Source: Clusia tigrina
Lineage: Eukaryota; Arthropoda; Insecta; Diptera; Clusiidae
Length of the DNA stretch: 64,000 bases
Assembly: GCA_920105625.2 (NCBI GenBank)
Contig: OV050030.1
Coordinates: forward strand, 175,821,315 to 175,885,314
Direction: 5' to 3'
In this document: piece by piece, positions 9,517-22,505 of the stretch
Position numbering within the stretch: the first letter of the stretch is position 1
Layout of the letters: every line of letters starts with the position of its first letter
Translations under genes and position numbers: made by a program
The notes under the pieces: model-generated
What the model saw: the letters and a program-made list of their open reading frames with translations, nothing else
What the model was told of the DNA's origin: nothing
The model's database searches: none

Positions 9517-11007
9517 GTGACACACCATGCCGAAATTGATTTATTTAACTCATTAACACCCAAAATTAAATTCTTCCTTCTTCCGACCCTCAGCTCAGTT
9601 AATGGTATCATTGGAAATGGCACACTGAAAGACTTGAACGCAATAATTCACACTCAAGATAATTTCATGACAATTGACCCAGGAATAAGAATACAATTAA
9701 AACCACATTTATCTGAAACAGTGAACTCGATTGACATACGAACGGACCATTTGACCAAAGAACAAACTAAACGACTTCATAATATAATTGGAAAATGCCC
9801 AAATCTTTTTTCGGAACCAAACGAAAAACTGACCTATACGACAACGGTCAAAGGTGAAATTCGCACTACCTCTGATAACCCAGTTTATTCGAAATCATAT
9901 CCTTATCCCTTTGCATTGAAACGAGAAGTCGAGACACAATTAAAAACCTTGCTTGAAGACGGAATTATACGTCCATCCAAGTCTCCCTATAATGCGCCTG
10001 TATGGATCGTTCCAAAAAAACCTGATTCATCGGGAGAGAAGAAATATCGAATGGTCATGGATTACCGAAAATTAAATCAAGTCACAATTCCCGACAGGTA
10101 CCCCATTCCGGAAATTAGTGAGGTCTTGTCAAACTTAGGCAGAAATAAATATTTTACAATAGCGGATCTAAAGAGCGGGTTCCACCAAATACCCCTAAAA
10201 GAAAAAGATATCGAAAAGACTGCATTTTCAATCAATCACGGTAAATACGAATTCACTCGACTACCGTTCGGATTAAAAAATGCACCCTCAATCTTTCAGA
10301 GGGCACTCGATGACATCCTAAGGGAGCATATCGGTACACGCTTCTATGTCTACATAGACGACACAGTAATTTTTGGTCGCGACGAAGACGAACATTTTCG
10401 AAATTTAGAGGTCGTATTTAAAACATTGGAAAATTCAAACATGAAAACACAAATAGATAAATGCCGCTTTTTTCAAAGCGAGATAGAATTCTTAGGGTTT
10501 ATAGTTTCACCAGATGGGATTAAGACCAATCCCAATAAGGTGAAAGCCATTGTAAATCTACCACCTCCTACGACACTCAAAGAATTAAGATCTTTCCTCG
10601 GTATGTCAGGATACTACCGTAAGTTCGTGAAGGACTACGCTAAGCTTGCGAAACCCCTGACATCCCTTTTAAGAGGGGAAGATGGACGAGTGTCCAAAAT
10701 TCAGTCTAAACATAAACCAATTTCAATGAACCAACAAGCTCTAGATGCATTTAAAAAATTAAAAAGCGCTCTCATTTCTAAAGAAGTTCTTCTTGTGCAC
10801 CCCAACTTCAACAAGCCGTTCGAACTAACAACTGACGCATCCGATCACGCAATCGGTGCTGTACTTTCTCAAGACCAGAAACCAATAACTTTCCTCTCAA
10901 GAACACTAAGTCAAACCGAGGAAAATTACGCTACTAATGAAAAATGCTGTCAATCATTTGGGCACTCAACTCACTGCGTAACTTGCTTTACGGTTCCAGA
11001 AAAGTAG
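9517..11007 (+). pseudogene. pol: Pol: reverse transcriptase and start of RNase H, copy 2
   Basis: Same translation as 2143-3633, with the YIDD catalytic motif at residues 279-282. The frame is open upstream to about 9451 and is lost at about 10942. The shared breaks show that the damage existed before the two copies separated. Confidence 0.9.
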
Positions 11008-12464
11008 TAATCTACACAGACCACCAACCACTGACATATGCCCTCAGCAACAAAAACACAAATGCTAAAATGAAAAGGTGGAAGGCTATACTTGAGGAGT
11101 ATAACCACGAACTTCGATACAAGCCTGGCCGAACAAATGTGGTTGCTGACTCCCTTTCTAGACCACCTAAAACAGTTCAAATCAATTCTATGACTGCAAC
11201 GCAGCATAGTCATGATAGCTCTGCCGAAGATTTAATATGCGGTGTAGAAACTCCAATAAATGTATTTCGAAACCAGACTATATTAAAATTAGGCGATGAA
11301 AATTCATACCAAATTCAGAACCCATTCGGTAATTACAATAGACACATTTTTATTAAGACACACTACACACATACTGATATCATTAACATATTTAAAAGGT
11401 ATTTAAATCCAAAAACCATTAATGGACTACATGCCGAAGAACCGATAATGGGGATAATTCAAGAGGTATATCCAATACATTTCCGTAATTACAAAATTAG
11501 GCGAACTCAATTTTTAGTAGAAGACCTTACGAACGAGACAGAACAAGAAGAAAAAATACTGACTATCCACCGACGAGCTCACAGAAACCTAGAAGAAAAC
11601 AAATTGCAATTATTAGAAAATTTCTATTTTCCGCGAATGTCATCAAAAATCAAATCCCTTACGAAGAATTGTTCACTTTGTAAACTGCACAAATATGACC
11701 GACATCCCAACAAACCCATTCTAAATCCAACACCCCTTCCTAAATACCCAGGGCACATAGTCCACATTGATATTTTCTCTACTGAGAAAAATCTAACAGC
11801 CATAGATAAACTCACAAAATATGCAAAAACCATTCCAATTAAAACACGCTCTATCGAAGACATAAGAACACCGTTGAGGGACGTACTATTCTTCTTTTCT
11901 GTGCCAGAAATTGTCGTAATCGACAATGAGAAATCCTTAAGTTCCGCATCCATGGCTACCATGAGGGAAGAATTAAACATCCAAATTCACAAAACTCCAC
12001 CATACAAAAGTGAAGTAAATGGCCAGATAGAGAGGTTTCATTCCACTCTCGCTGAAATAATGAGATGCCTAAAAGCTGAAAATAACTCTCGACCATTCAA
12101 CGAACTTTTGGGTAGAGCCAGTCAACAGTATAATTGTACGATTCATTCCGTTACTGGAAAGAAACCTGTGGAACTGCTCCTAGGGCGATCACCCAGAGTA
12201 GGTCCTGATGACTTGGATAGAATCAGATTAGACAACATCGAAAAACTCAAAAGAAAACAGGAAAAAGATGCAAAGCATCATAATAAAAAACGTAAACCTC
12301 CAAAGAATTATGAAATAGGCGAAATAGTTTTTGTTAGACACAATAAAAGACTAGGATCCAAGCTTACCAAACGCTATAATCAGGAAATAGTTAAGGAAAA
12401 TAAAAACACCACTATTACAACTGAATCGGGTAAAGTCATACATAAAAGTAATATACGAAATTAA
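10944..12464 (+). pseudogene. pol: Pol: rest of RNase H and integrase, copy 2
   Basis: Same translation as 3570-5090, with HHCC zinc region, DD35E integrase residues and a basic C-terminus. It is separated from the RT segment by the frame change near 10942. Neither copy can yield a full pol product by the -1 slip at the gag end alone. Confidence 0.9.
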
Positions 12465-12505
12465 CTTCTACTTCCAGGTCATCTCTTATCCTTGTAGGAT
12501 GCGAA

Positions 12506-13957
12506 ATGCAAATTCTGGACTATACAAATTCACAAGTAGTAGCTGTCCACTATGGACGGGCGAAAATTAAAACAGGAAATTTTAAGATTATCCACGACAT
12601 CAACATCAAGCAATATGACGACATTGTACATGAACTAACTGCAGCATTCGAAAAAGACATTCCAAGAGATCAGCCCCTATATCCCTACCTCCGTCATGAC
12701 TTATCACAAATCGAGGAAATGCTAACACACCTTAAGCCTAGAATTATTAAAAGATCGCTAGACTTCATAGGATCTGCTTGGAAGTGGGTTGCAGGGACAC
12801 CCGACCACGAAGACTTCGTTACAATTCAAGAAAAATTAAACAATGTTCTCACTAACAATAACTACCAGATCATAATAAACAAACTTATAAGCGACAGACT
12901 TAACAACATAACTCACGTTACAAATACTATTGAAAAATTTATGAAAACCGACACTAAATTTAGACACGAATTAATATCTAGCTTACAATATAAAATGAAG
13001 CTTATAAAGGAAGAACTGACTAACATCAAATATGCTATCAATTTCGTAAAATCCGGTACTGTAAATACACTAATGCTTTCAAACACAGAAATAGAAATAG
13101 CTACCACGTTGTTAGATAAAGAAAACCTGCCCTATGCAACTCCCGAGGAAGCTCTTGAGTTTGCAAATGTTAAAATTATTACGAACAATTTGTCACTTCT
13201 TTATATTGTAAACATTCCCGTTACAACAATAGACACTTTCGAGAAAATTCTAATAAAACCTGTAAAAAGAAATAATACAATAATAGATATTGAGCATAGT
13301 ACAATTTTAAAAAACAATGATGTTATTTACTCAATAGTAAAAGAATGCAAACTTTTTAATTCCTTAACAATATGTAACCAAATGAACTTAATAGACATAA
13401 GCAATACTTCATGTATCCCCAATATTCTAATAAGCTCCCAATCAACATGCAACAAATCCAGCGGGCAACAAATTACAACGCTAGAAGAAATATCAACCGG
13501 CGTTCTACTTATAAATGACTTTAAGGGAATAGCCAACATTAATGACATTCCGCATGAACTTAACGGAACATTCCTTATCAACTTCAACAATGCAACAATA
13601 ACAATAGATGATCGAACATTTACATCCAACGACATCCCTAGCTTCAAACCTCTACCACCCGTATTACAACCTACACCACACGAAAACCAGTACAGAGAAC
13701 TCCTATCCCTCGAGATGATGAAGGATCTAAACATTAAAAACACAAACCAAATCCATCTACTGAAGATGGAAAACAGAATCGAAAGATGGACCAATCTGGG
13801 ACTCTCTACAGTTCTGATCATCCTATTAGCAGCAATCCTAATCCTCAAAATCCTGTTAAGAGAAAACACAAAACTGGTGAATAAGCAAAATATCGAACAA
13901 CAAGAACCATTCTCGCAACCAGGAAAATTCTCGGACAAGGATAACCGTTCGGTTGCA

Positions 13958-13988
<31 letters not shown>

Positions 13989-14035
13989 GGACCTTAACAT
14001 CAAATTCACCTAATCACCAGATCTCTTCCTTTTAG
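12506..14035 (+). CDS. env: Envelope glycoprotein, errantivirus copy 2
   Basis: Same 509 residues as 5132-6661, including an A run of the same 25 bases (13964-13988). The upstream acceptor-like CTTCCAG ends at 12477. Equal length of such an unstable tract in both copies again suggests a very recent duplication, or one sequence used twice by an assembler. Confidence 0.9.
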
Positions 14036-14067
14036 CAGATGTGGACATCAGCATTTAAGAGGGGAAG

Positions 14068-14315
14068 AGTTAACAACAATAATATGCGACGCTGCAGTTC
14101 TCACGATAAACGGACAGCGAACCCGATACCTGTGCAAAAACAACAACCTTTGCCTACGTGAGGAAAAACGCTGACGCAAGCCCAGACTGGAGCTCTTTTT
14201 GTTTTCTTTAGTTTATCAAAAAATTGTTAAGTTTAGTTTTTAAGTGGACATGAAATAAAACGGACTTTAGTCCGAAAAAATATTTATTTAATAAAATAAA
14301 ATAAAAATTCGTTAA

Positions 14316-14317
<2 letters not shown>
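14068..14317 (+). repeat. 3' LTR of errantivirus copy 2
   Basis: 250 bp, AGTTAAC to GTTAACT, preceded by the polypurine tract 14057-14067. It differs from the middle LTR at 14158 (G for T), 14197 (T for G) and 14286 (A for C). TATATA follows directly. Confidence 0.93.
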
Positions 14318-14374
<57 letters not shown>

Positions 14375-14390
14375 TATATATATATTATTT
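14318..14390. repeat. (TA)n tract with a T10 run
   Basis: About 24 TA units (14318-14366), then ten T (14366-14375), then a shorter TA stretch. The T run may be the poly(A) tail, seen on the plus strand, of the minus-strand LINE to its right. Confidence 0.9.
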
Positions 14391-14580
14391 ATTGAATATT
14401 TCTTAGAATATAAGAAACTCACAATAAGTTTTTCGAATCGTAAGAACTAATTTAAAATTAATATGCTCTTCACCAATGGTCCGAACATAACATGAATTAG
14501 AATAGGATTACATAGGTACACATTACATTATACAGTACAGTTGAGATTATATATACATAGTTAATTTCTATTGTAGTAGG

Positions 14581-16960
14581 TTAATGGTATCTTTCCTTTT
14601 TAATCGTTCGTGACCTTTGTTTGACAATTGCTCCCTTGCTAAGGTGTGCGGGTGTAGTTTCAGCTTCTATGAGTAACTTCTGCAGCATTTTTTTATTTCT
14701 TCTTTTATTGTAGATACGTTTAAATCTCTGTCGATATTTACATTTTTTAAGTACCAGGGTGTGCCCCTGTAATTGTCCTAAGGCATTTTGATTGGCTACG
14801 TTGGAGTTTAACAATATTAGATGGCGATGCGGTTCCCCACAGCTGGATTTCGTAGGTCCCTATTGGCATTACAACGGCTTTGTATAGTAGTATTTTGTAA
14901 GATAGGGATAGTTTTGACTTTTTGCTTACAAGCCAGTGAAGTTGATTGATTTTTAGTTTTATTTGAGTTTTTTTAGCTTCTACATGTTTACCTCATGTGA
15001 GCCTCCGGTCAAGATGAATGCCTAAGTACTTAATGTGTTCGGGCTGTGTGATGGATTGTCCGTCTATTTTTAGAGAAGGGCATGAACCCACTCTCAGAGT
15101 GAGCGTGACGTGAGCACATTTGGATTCGTTGACTTTTTTTCTCCAGTTAGCTAGCCAGACCTCCAGCAAGTTAAGATGTTTTTGGAGGTGACTGATAGCT
15201 ATTTTAGCTATAAGTCACCTTTAGGTTTGAGCATAAAATTGCTGTATCATCCGCAAACGACGAGGTAAATGTGCGACTGCTGGTCGGCATGTCTTATATG
15301 TAGAGCAAGTATAGCAGAGGACCCAGTATACTCCCCTGCGGTACACCGGCATGAATGTCACATGGGTCTGAAGTGAACCCTTTTATGAATTACAAATTTC
15401 CTCTGCGACAAATACTTTGTGAGTAGATTGTGGACGTTTCCAGGCATTAACTTTTTAAGTTTGTATAAGAGGCCCTCGTGCCATACTTTGTCAAAAGCCT
15501 GAGTTATATCCTGGAAGACTACTGGGCAATATTCTTTTTTTCGAATGACTTCCTAATAATCGAGACAATGCGATGCACGTGCTCTATCGTGCTATAATTT
15601 TTTCTGAAGCCAAACTGGTGTTGAGAGATCATTTGTCCATCTGTTATTATAGGGGAAATTACCTAAACAAACAGTTTTTCAAATACGAAGATTGTAAGAT
15701 TGTAAGACGACACAAGCGTATGGTGCTTGCCGGGTTTCGCTACCATAATGATTTTGGACATTTTCCAGCCAATTGGGTAATAGCCGACTCAAAGGAGAGC
15801 GTTGAAGAGATGCACTGAACAAATACAAGCTGAATGGGGTAGTTCTTTTATCATCCTACCTGTTATTTGGTCGTGTTCCGGGGCTTTTTGAATGTTTAGG
15901 TCTTTGTACACCGCTTGAAATACATTTTTCTTTTTTATTACGAGACGTATTTGTGTGTGCTTCGAAATCAAAGTCGGAAACTGGAAGTTCGTAGTTGGCG
16001 GATTTGGGGTGAAAACTCCTTTAGGGTGGCTAGCGAACAGAGTACCCTTTTCACTGCAACTTCTAGCCCAGGTTCCGTCACTTAAACGTAGAGGCGGGTC
16101 GGTAAGGACGGGACGCTTCAAGTTATTCGCTGCTCTCCACAAGGAATAATCAGTAGATATAGTGGGGGATAAGTTTTCAAGATACCGCTGAAGTTCTTTC
16201 ACTTTTGTCGCTTTAAGGATCGTTCAAAACTGAGCAGCATGACAGTTGACTTTTAAGGTTTGGTGATCTGGATTGTTGCCATTTCCTTCCCAGATTCCTT
16301 TTCGGTTTAACTGGAGCTTCGATCTCATTAGAACTGAAGATTGAGTTTCTAATTCTGCATTGGTTTTTTTTACAGGAGTAGCTACTTTAGGCCCTAATAG
16401 GATCAGCTGATTTAATGTTTTTATCGCACAATCTATATCATGGGAGTTTGTCAGTTTACAGTTATGCTGAAGGTGGGTACTTATGCATTTTTTGTAGTTT
16501 ATCCAGTTGGTAAATTTATTATGCAGCATTAAATGTGACTCTGGTGGGGGTGTAATAGTGGAGTTGATTTTGATTGTTATTGGCGAGTGGTCTGAGTATA
16601 GATCATAGCAGGGTTTCGCAGATATGTTCGATCTAGCAAGACACTTGAATATCCCAAATCGATCAAATCTGGTGTTTTCCGCCTGTCTCCAATGCATATT
16701 GACTTTGCATGCAAATAGTATTTACTGACGCTGGTTAGTGAATGGTAGTTTATTCTGCTTTTTATTAGTATTGCGGTACAGGCTTTGCCTTAAGGATTGT
16801 TTGTGGTATACAGTTTGTAGTGCGGGATTTTAAAACTATTTTTTTCTGTGAAATGTGTTTCTGAAATAAACATAATGTCTATTTGATGAATGTTTAGAAA
16901 GTGAATTAATTCTAATCGGTGTTGGCGTAAGCCGTTTGCGTTCCTATGGCAAAGTTTGAT
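14581..16960 (-). pseudogene. LINE ORF2: endonuclease and reverse transcriptase, broken
   Basis: Reading leftwards: apurinic-type endonuclease start with IDIMFISETHF (about 16850-16900), endonuclease remainder (16224-16697), a linker (15789-16202), then reverse transcriptase. RT blocks seen in translation are AGVPQGSILGPLLY (about 15310-15360) and SFADDTAI (about 15240-15265), followed by the C-terminal region to 14581. At least five stops or frame changes separate these pieces. It would nick the target and copy the RNA by target-primed reverse transcription, but this copy is dead. Confidence 0.75.
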
Positions 16961-16965
16961 CGAGC

Positions 16966-18080
16966 TCATGGTTTGGATAAAATGGTTTGTAGTAGAAGTG
17001 ATTGGTTTCTAATCATTTTCTGCATAATATTTTGCATCGAGACTATGAACTGGTTCATGGTTTGGACAAGTGATTTGAGTGAGTCCTTTACTGAATTTGG
17101 TTGGTCGGTTTGGGCTTGGATACTTGCATATGATGTCAGTTGAGGTTGCAATGGTCGTGCAGAATGGGTTATATTAGGAAATAGTGATCGCTCAGTGTAA
17201 GCTGAAGTCTTTTTGTTGCTGTTTTGACCTATGTTATTGGAAAATTTTTGTTTCACGGTGCTGTACACAGCGCAACCTCTATAATTGGCAGTGTAGTTTC
17301 CGCCGCAATTGCTGCATTTCTTCACTGATATATCCATTTTATTAGATGGACACTTGGATGAAGTGTGAAGATCTCCGCAGATGGCACAAACACTACGTAG
17401 AGTGCAGTATGATTTAGTGTGCCCAAATTCTTGGCAATTTGTGCATTGAACAGGGCCTTTGCGTTTATATGGTTCTTATACCGTTATTTTTCGGTGCATT
17501 AGGTATAGCATGTTGTAAATAGGATGAGCTTCTCCATTTTTGAGTTTCTTTAGCTCTGGTTCTAATTCGATCCGAAACAGTGGCTGCGGTTTTTTATATT
17601 GAAGACCGATTTAGTGTTATAACCAATTTCATTTAGTGCCTCTTTGATTTCATCGGAGGGAACGCTTGGCTCGATACCTTTGATAACTACTGTTAACCCT
17701 TTGCTAACGTTTAGTTTGTAAGTGTAGTAGTTTTGCTTGTTCATGTCGAGGAAGTTAACAACCAGGCGGTAAATATTTTCTGAGTATATCTGGATTTTTG
17801 TTTCGTGGATATCGTCCTTGGAAAGTGGCACGACATGGAAACTGTTGGCGCCACTAATTTGAATTAGATTTTTCACTAAACCAGCTGAACTTTTTTCTCG
17901 GAGGTAAATGGGTGGCGGCCTAAAGGATTTCAATGGAACCACCTTATCATCATCGTTGCTAAGTAAATCAAATCGATTTGTATTGGATACATTATCAGTC
18001 TTTAGAAGGTTTGTAACTTTATTTGGTTTGGCAGATTTTGGGCCATGTTTTCGTTTTATGACTTCTATGTAACGGTCCAT
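16966..18080 (-). pseudogene. LINE ORF1: nucleic-acid-binding protein with CCHC fingers, broken
   Basis: The start MDRYIEVIKRKHGPK (18080) leads a 172-residue open part; after a break near 17480-17560 the frame goes on with zinc-knuckle sequence (cysteine/histidine spacing as in CAICGDLHTSSKC and CSNCGGNYTANYRGC, about 17290-17410) and a Gln/Asn-rich tail. This is the layout of jockey-type ORF1, which coats the RNA. At least one shift and one stop are present. Confidence 0.7.
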
Positions 18081-18304
18081 ACCAGTTTGGAATTTACTAT
18101 TTATCTCATGGGTGTTGAATTTTCGGTGGTGGAATCGCCTCCATATTTAATACTGCGTATTGTGTATTGAGAGAGCATATAATCTGAGAGCAAGATTAAG
18201 ATGGTTCCATTTGTATTTGGACGTGAGAACAGAGAGTGGTATTGCTGTACACACGCTTTGGTTGTTTTTTTGTTTGTTACTGTTGATTTTGCAAGCGCAA
18301 CTAG

Positions 18305-18305
<1 letters not shown>

Positions 18306-18354
<49 letters not shown>

Positions 18355-18370
18355 ATTATTATTATTATTA
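18306..18370. repeat. (TA)n followed by (TTA)n microsatellite
   Basis: About 22 TA units grading into about 7 TTA units. The long Tyr/Ile-rich reading frames here are an effect of the repeat. Confidence 0.95.
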
Positions 18371-18500
18371 CTACTTTCAAAGAAGCTGCTATTGTGAAAA
18401 CGCAATATGAGTTTATTATCTATTTCTCTCAAGGACCGGGCTATGCTTTTGTAAAAATTAATTAATATATATCCATCGGTATGGAAAGGGATTGTGATAT

Positions 18501-19897
<1,397 letters not shown>

Positions 19898-19941
<44 letters not shown>

Positions 19942-19956
19942 GAGTATATATATAGA
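19898..19956. repeat. (TA)n with internal ACGAGTA
   Basis: TA tract between mariner A and the LTR element. The word tatatacgagtatatatata also occurs at the right flank of that LTR element (about 27023-27045), so it may mark the split target. Confidence 0.85.
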
Positions 19957-20059
19957 GAGTCAGAAGCAATTAATGTTTGATACTTTTTTAATAATCTTTT
20001 AATTTTTCATTTTTATAATCTTTTAATTTTTACATATAATTGCCTTTATCGGCTTACAT
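19957..20059 (+). repeat. 5' LTR (approximate ends)
   Basis: Matches the 3' LTR from AGCAATTAATGTTTGA to GGCTTACAT, but lacks about 50 bp after GAGAGTCAG and about 35 bp nearer its end. The left edge is uncertain because it merges with TA repeat. The right edge is fixed by the primer site. Confidence 0.65.
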
Positions 20060-20076
20060 GGGGGCTCAACCGTCCG
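20059..20076 (+). other. Putative primer-binding site
   Basis: TGGGGGCTCAACCGTCCG follows the LTR. Its first nine bases match the complement of a tRNA-Pro 3' end (TGGGGGCTC); the rest does not, so the primer tRNA is uncertain. Confidence 0.5.
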
Positions 20077-20226
20077 AGAAATAAAAGAACCGTAAAAAAG
20101 TAAAACGTGGGAGTAAAACCGTGCTCCAAAAAAAAAGTAAAAAGTCAAAATTTATACATGATCAGCAGATGTTGTGATGTGTTCGGAAAATCGGGACTTT
20201 AAAGGTCAAACGCGGAACTTGATTTA

Positions 20227-21037
20227 ATGAGTATAGAACAACAAAAACAGTATTTTTTAAGGTCAACGACAGAGTCAACACGAGTAGAGGACGACGAAGG
20301 TGACGTTTTTTTTAATGCTCAAAACGAAACAACAAAGGAAGGTATAGCTACAGCAAGTACAAATAACGATAACGAAAGCGCAAAGGATAATAACATAGAA
20401 ACAACGGCAACAACGAATATAAGAGATAAAAGCAGCAGCGAAAAGGCAGAAAAGGGCGAATTGATTAGACTTCTCACACTAAAATTTTCAAAGAAAGAGG
20501 AACAGCAAGCGCCTATGTCAACAGAAAGCATCGACGACGTTATATGCGAATTCGATGGCAGATCATCTACACGAATAGAGTAATGTTTCAACAATTTCGA
20601 AAAATGTGCCGTAGCGTATAAGTGGAGCGAAAATCAAAAATATGTTTTTGCCAGACGTAAAATGACAAAAACAGCAAAGGTTTTTATGGATGCAGTATAT
20701 GTCCACGATTATAAATCACTGAAAGAAGAAGTTACAAAAGAGTTTCAACGCGAATTAATAAGCGCGGATATTCACAAGCAGATGCAAGAGAGGAAAACGC
20801 AATACGAAGAATGTATGCATGAGTACATATTGCATATGCGACGGCTAGGTGCGTACGAATTCGAAATAGGACAAGCTGAAATAAACGCGATTGAAGAGAT
20901 TAAGAATAAACTCACGAAACAGCCGGATTTGAGAGTTTTCTCCCCTACAGCACCAATAGAATTACATACTGACGCCTGCAAATATGTTTTTGGAGCAATT
21001 TTACTCCAGAAGTTTGACGAAAAGATTGAAGAAAGTT
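20227..21037 (+). pseudogene. Gag fused in frame to RNase H by deletion
   Basis: An ATG at 20227 opens a Glu/Ser/Thr-rich N-terminus. A stop at 20581-20583 interrupts, then the same frame continues with gag-like NNFEKCAVAYKWSENQKYVF and a helical capsid-like part to about 20858. It then runs without a frame change into pol sequence (INAIEEIKNKLTKQP ... LHTDACKYVFGAILLQ), the start of RNase H. About 3 kb of gag end, protease and RT is missing at the join near 20855-20880. The frame ends at the LINE insertion. Confidence 0.75.
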
Positions 21038-21244
21038 CAATAGGTTCGGACGTGTTTTTTGCCGCTAAATTTTTGATCGATTTATTCACATACAAAAGTA
21101 ACAAACAATAGCTAAATAAACTAGCCAAATAAAATTAAACAAGATACACTCAGAAAGAGCAAGTGGATAAAGACAGAAATACGTGGCTACAAATATAAAA
21201 ATTACACTCTGAAACATTTCAAGAAGCAGAAAGAAGTCCGTAAC

Positions 21245-22162
21245 ATGAATACAAGAACAAAAACCACATGTAAAGTCGCTTCGTCTCCGGCTACTCCGCA
21301 AACTGTGCCTAGTAAAGAGAACCTGTCGATTGGTGCTGTTATGCAGCAATTACAATGCGGAATGGATAAGCCGAAGGAGAGCATCGTTGCTGAGCTACGT
21401 TCTGCATTGAAGATGTCAGAAGAACGAGTAATGCAAAAAATTAGTGAAACAGCCGCGGTGATCTCAAACATCAAAGCTTCGCTTCTGCAATTTGAAAAAA
21501 GAATTGCTACTGTTGAGACAGTTTGCCTGGAGGTCACTACATTGAGAGGGGAGCTGGATGCAGTATGTCAGCGAGTGAAGCAGTGTGAGACAAAAACTCA
21601 CTCTAGCATTATTCCAGGTCTTAGGGCCGAAGTTCAGGCCTTAAAATCTCAGGTGGCAAAACAGGACAATGCCGCTATTGCCTGTAACTTACGGTTATGC
21701 AGTATCCCATGCAGTCCACAGGAGGATCTACCTGGAACATTTGATACCATATGTACATCAGTTGGTATCACGCCGCCTGTAGTAAGGGCGGCTTATAGAG
21801 TGACACGCGTTGACAACAAAAACTCTACCGGTGATCGTGTTATAATGGTAAAACTAGCAACACCCTACGACAAGAACTTCGTCTTAAAGTCTATTGCGAA
21901 CATTAAGCGTGAGACACATGGTACCTTACAATTACAGCATGCTGGATTCAACTCTACTGTTCCAATTTATATGAACGAATGTCTCACAAAGGTAAATTAT
22001 GATATAATGCGTGCGGCAGTCCGCTTGAAAAAGCAAAAACAACTGTTCCCGGTTTTTACTTTGAGGGGCTTGGTTTATGTTAAGAGCACAGAGAGTGAAG
22101 GGGCAAAGCACATAGACTCAATTCAGCAGATGAGCAGTTTTTTTCGTGGAGAGGATCAGTAG
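21245..22162 (+). CDS. LINE ORF1: coiled-coil RNA-binding protein
   Basis: 305 residues, fully open, starting at the first good ATG after a 5' leader. Residues about 55-140 form a heptad-rich coiled coil; about 145-300 look like the domain shared by many insect LINE ORF1 proteins and the baculovirus FP protein (CNLRLCSIP ... VRAAYRVTR ... VIMVKLATPYDKN). It should bind element RNA and trimerise. The intact frame contrasts with its broken ORF2 and may be chance in a fairly young copy. Confidence 0.75.
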   Translation: MNTRTKTTCKVASSPATPQTVPSKENLSIGAVMQQLQCGMDKPKESIVAELRSALKMSEERVMQKISETAAVISNIKASLLQFEKRIATVETVCLEVTTLRGELDAVCQRVKQCETKTHSSIIPGLRAEVQALKSQVAKQDNAAIACNLRLCSIPCSPQEDLPGTFDTICTSVGITPPVVRAAYRVTRVDNKNSTGDRVIMVKLATPYDKNFVLKSIANIKRETHGTLQLQHAGFNSTVPIYMNECLTKVNYDIMRAAVRLKKQKQLFPVFTLRGLVYVKSTESEGAKHIDSIQQMSSFFRGEDQ

Positions 22163-22505
22163 CTCTCACAATTTTTACTGCTGCATAATTGATTTATCTC
22201 AACCAATTTTTGTAGATGTATGATTAAATTGCTGCATTGCTCTATAATATGTACTATTTTGAGTGTTTTGATGTTAATTTCATATAGTCATATATAGCTT
22301 TCAGTCACTAGTTTGCACGGTTATCCACAGTTCATTGCGCTACTTCAAATTCTTTTGGAAGCTACTCTTGGGCATAGAGATTGACAATAGTGCCAGTATT
22401 GCCATGCCTTTACTTCCTTGCTACAAATATGAATGCTTTAATTAAGTCTTCAGTGAATTCCAATGAAACTAACTTTATTATGATTCGTATTCTTAGCAGA
22501 ATAGA

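Larger units (their letters stand above)
6694..14317 (+). mobile_element. Errantivirus copy 2, complete from LTR to LTR
   Basis: 7624-bp element: LTR, primer site, leader, gag, broken pol, env, polypurine tract, LTR. All four long coding segments translate identically to copy 1. The only internal base change I noticed is the silent G1505/A8879. Its 3' LTR runs straight into a (TA)n tract, which fits the preference of errantiviruses for alternating TA targets; the target duplication itself cannot be resolved inside the repeat. The arrangement LTR-internal-LTR-internal-LTR is what unequal exchange between LTRs would give. Confidence 0.93.
14376..18145 (-). mobile_element. Decayed jockey-type non-LTR retrotransposon
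   Basis: A two-ORF LINE on the minus strand, about 3.8 kb, with its 3' end at left. It shows a CCHC-bearing ORF1 (16966-18080) and an ORF2 with endonuclease and reverse transcriptase (14581-16960). Both are broken by stops and shifts. The linker type ('DGTWARS...EK...LFA') and the GVPQGSILGPLLY and FADD motifs fit the jockey clade. No target duplication could be recognised because the left flank is TA repeat. Confidence 0.8.
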
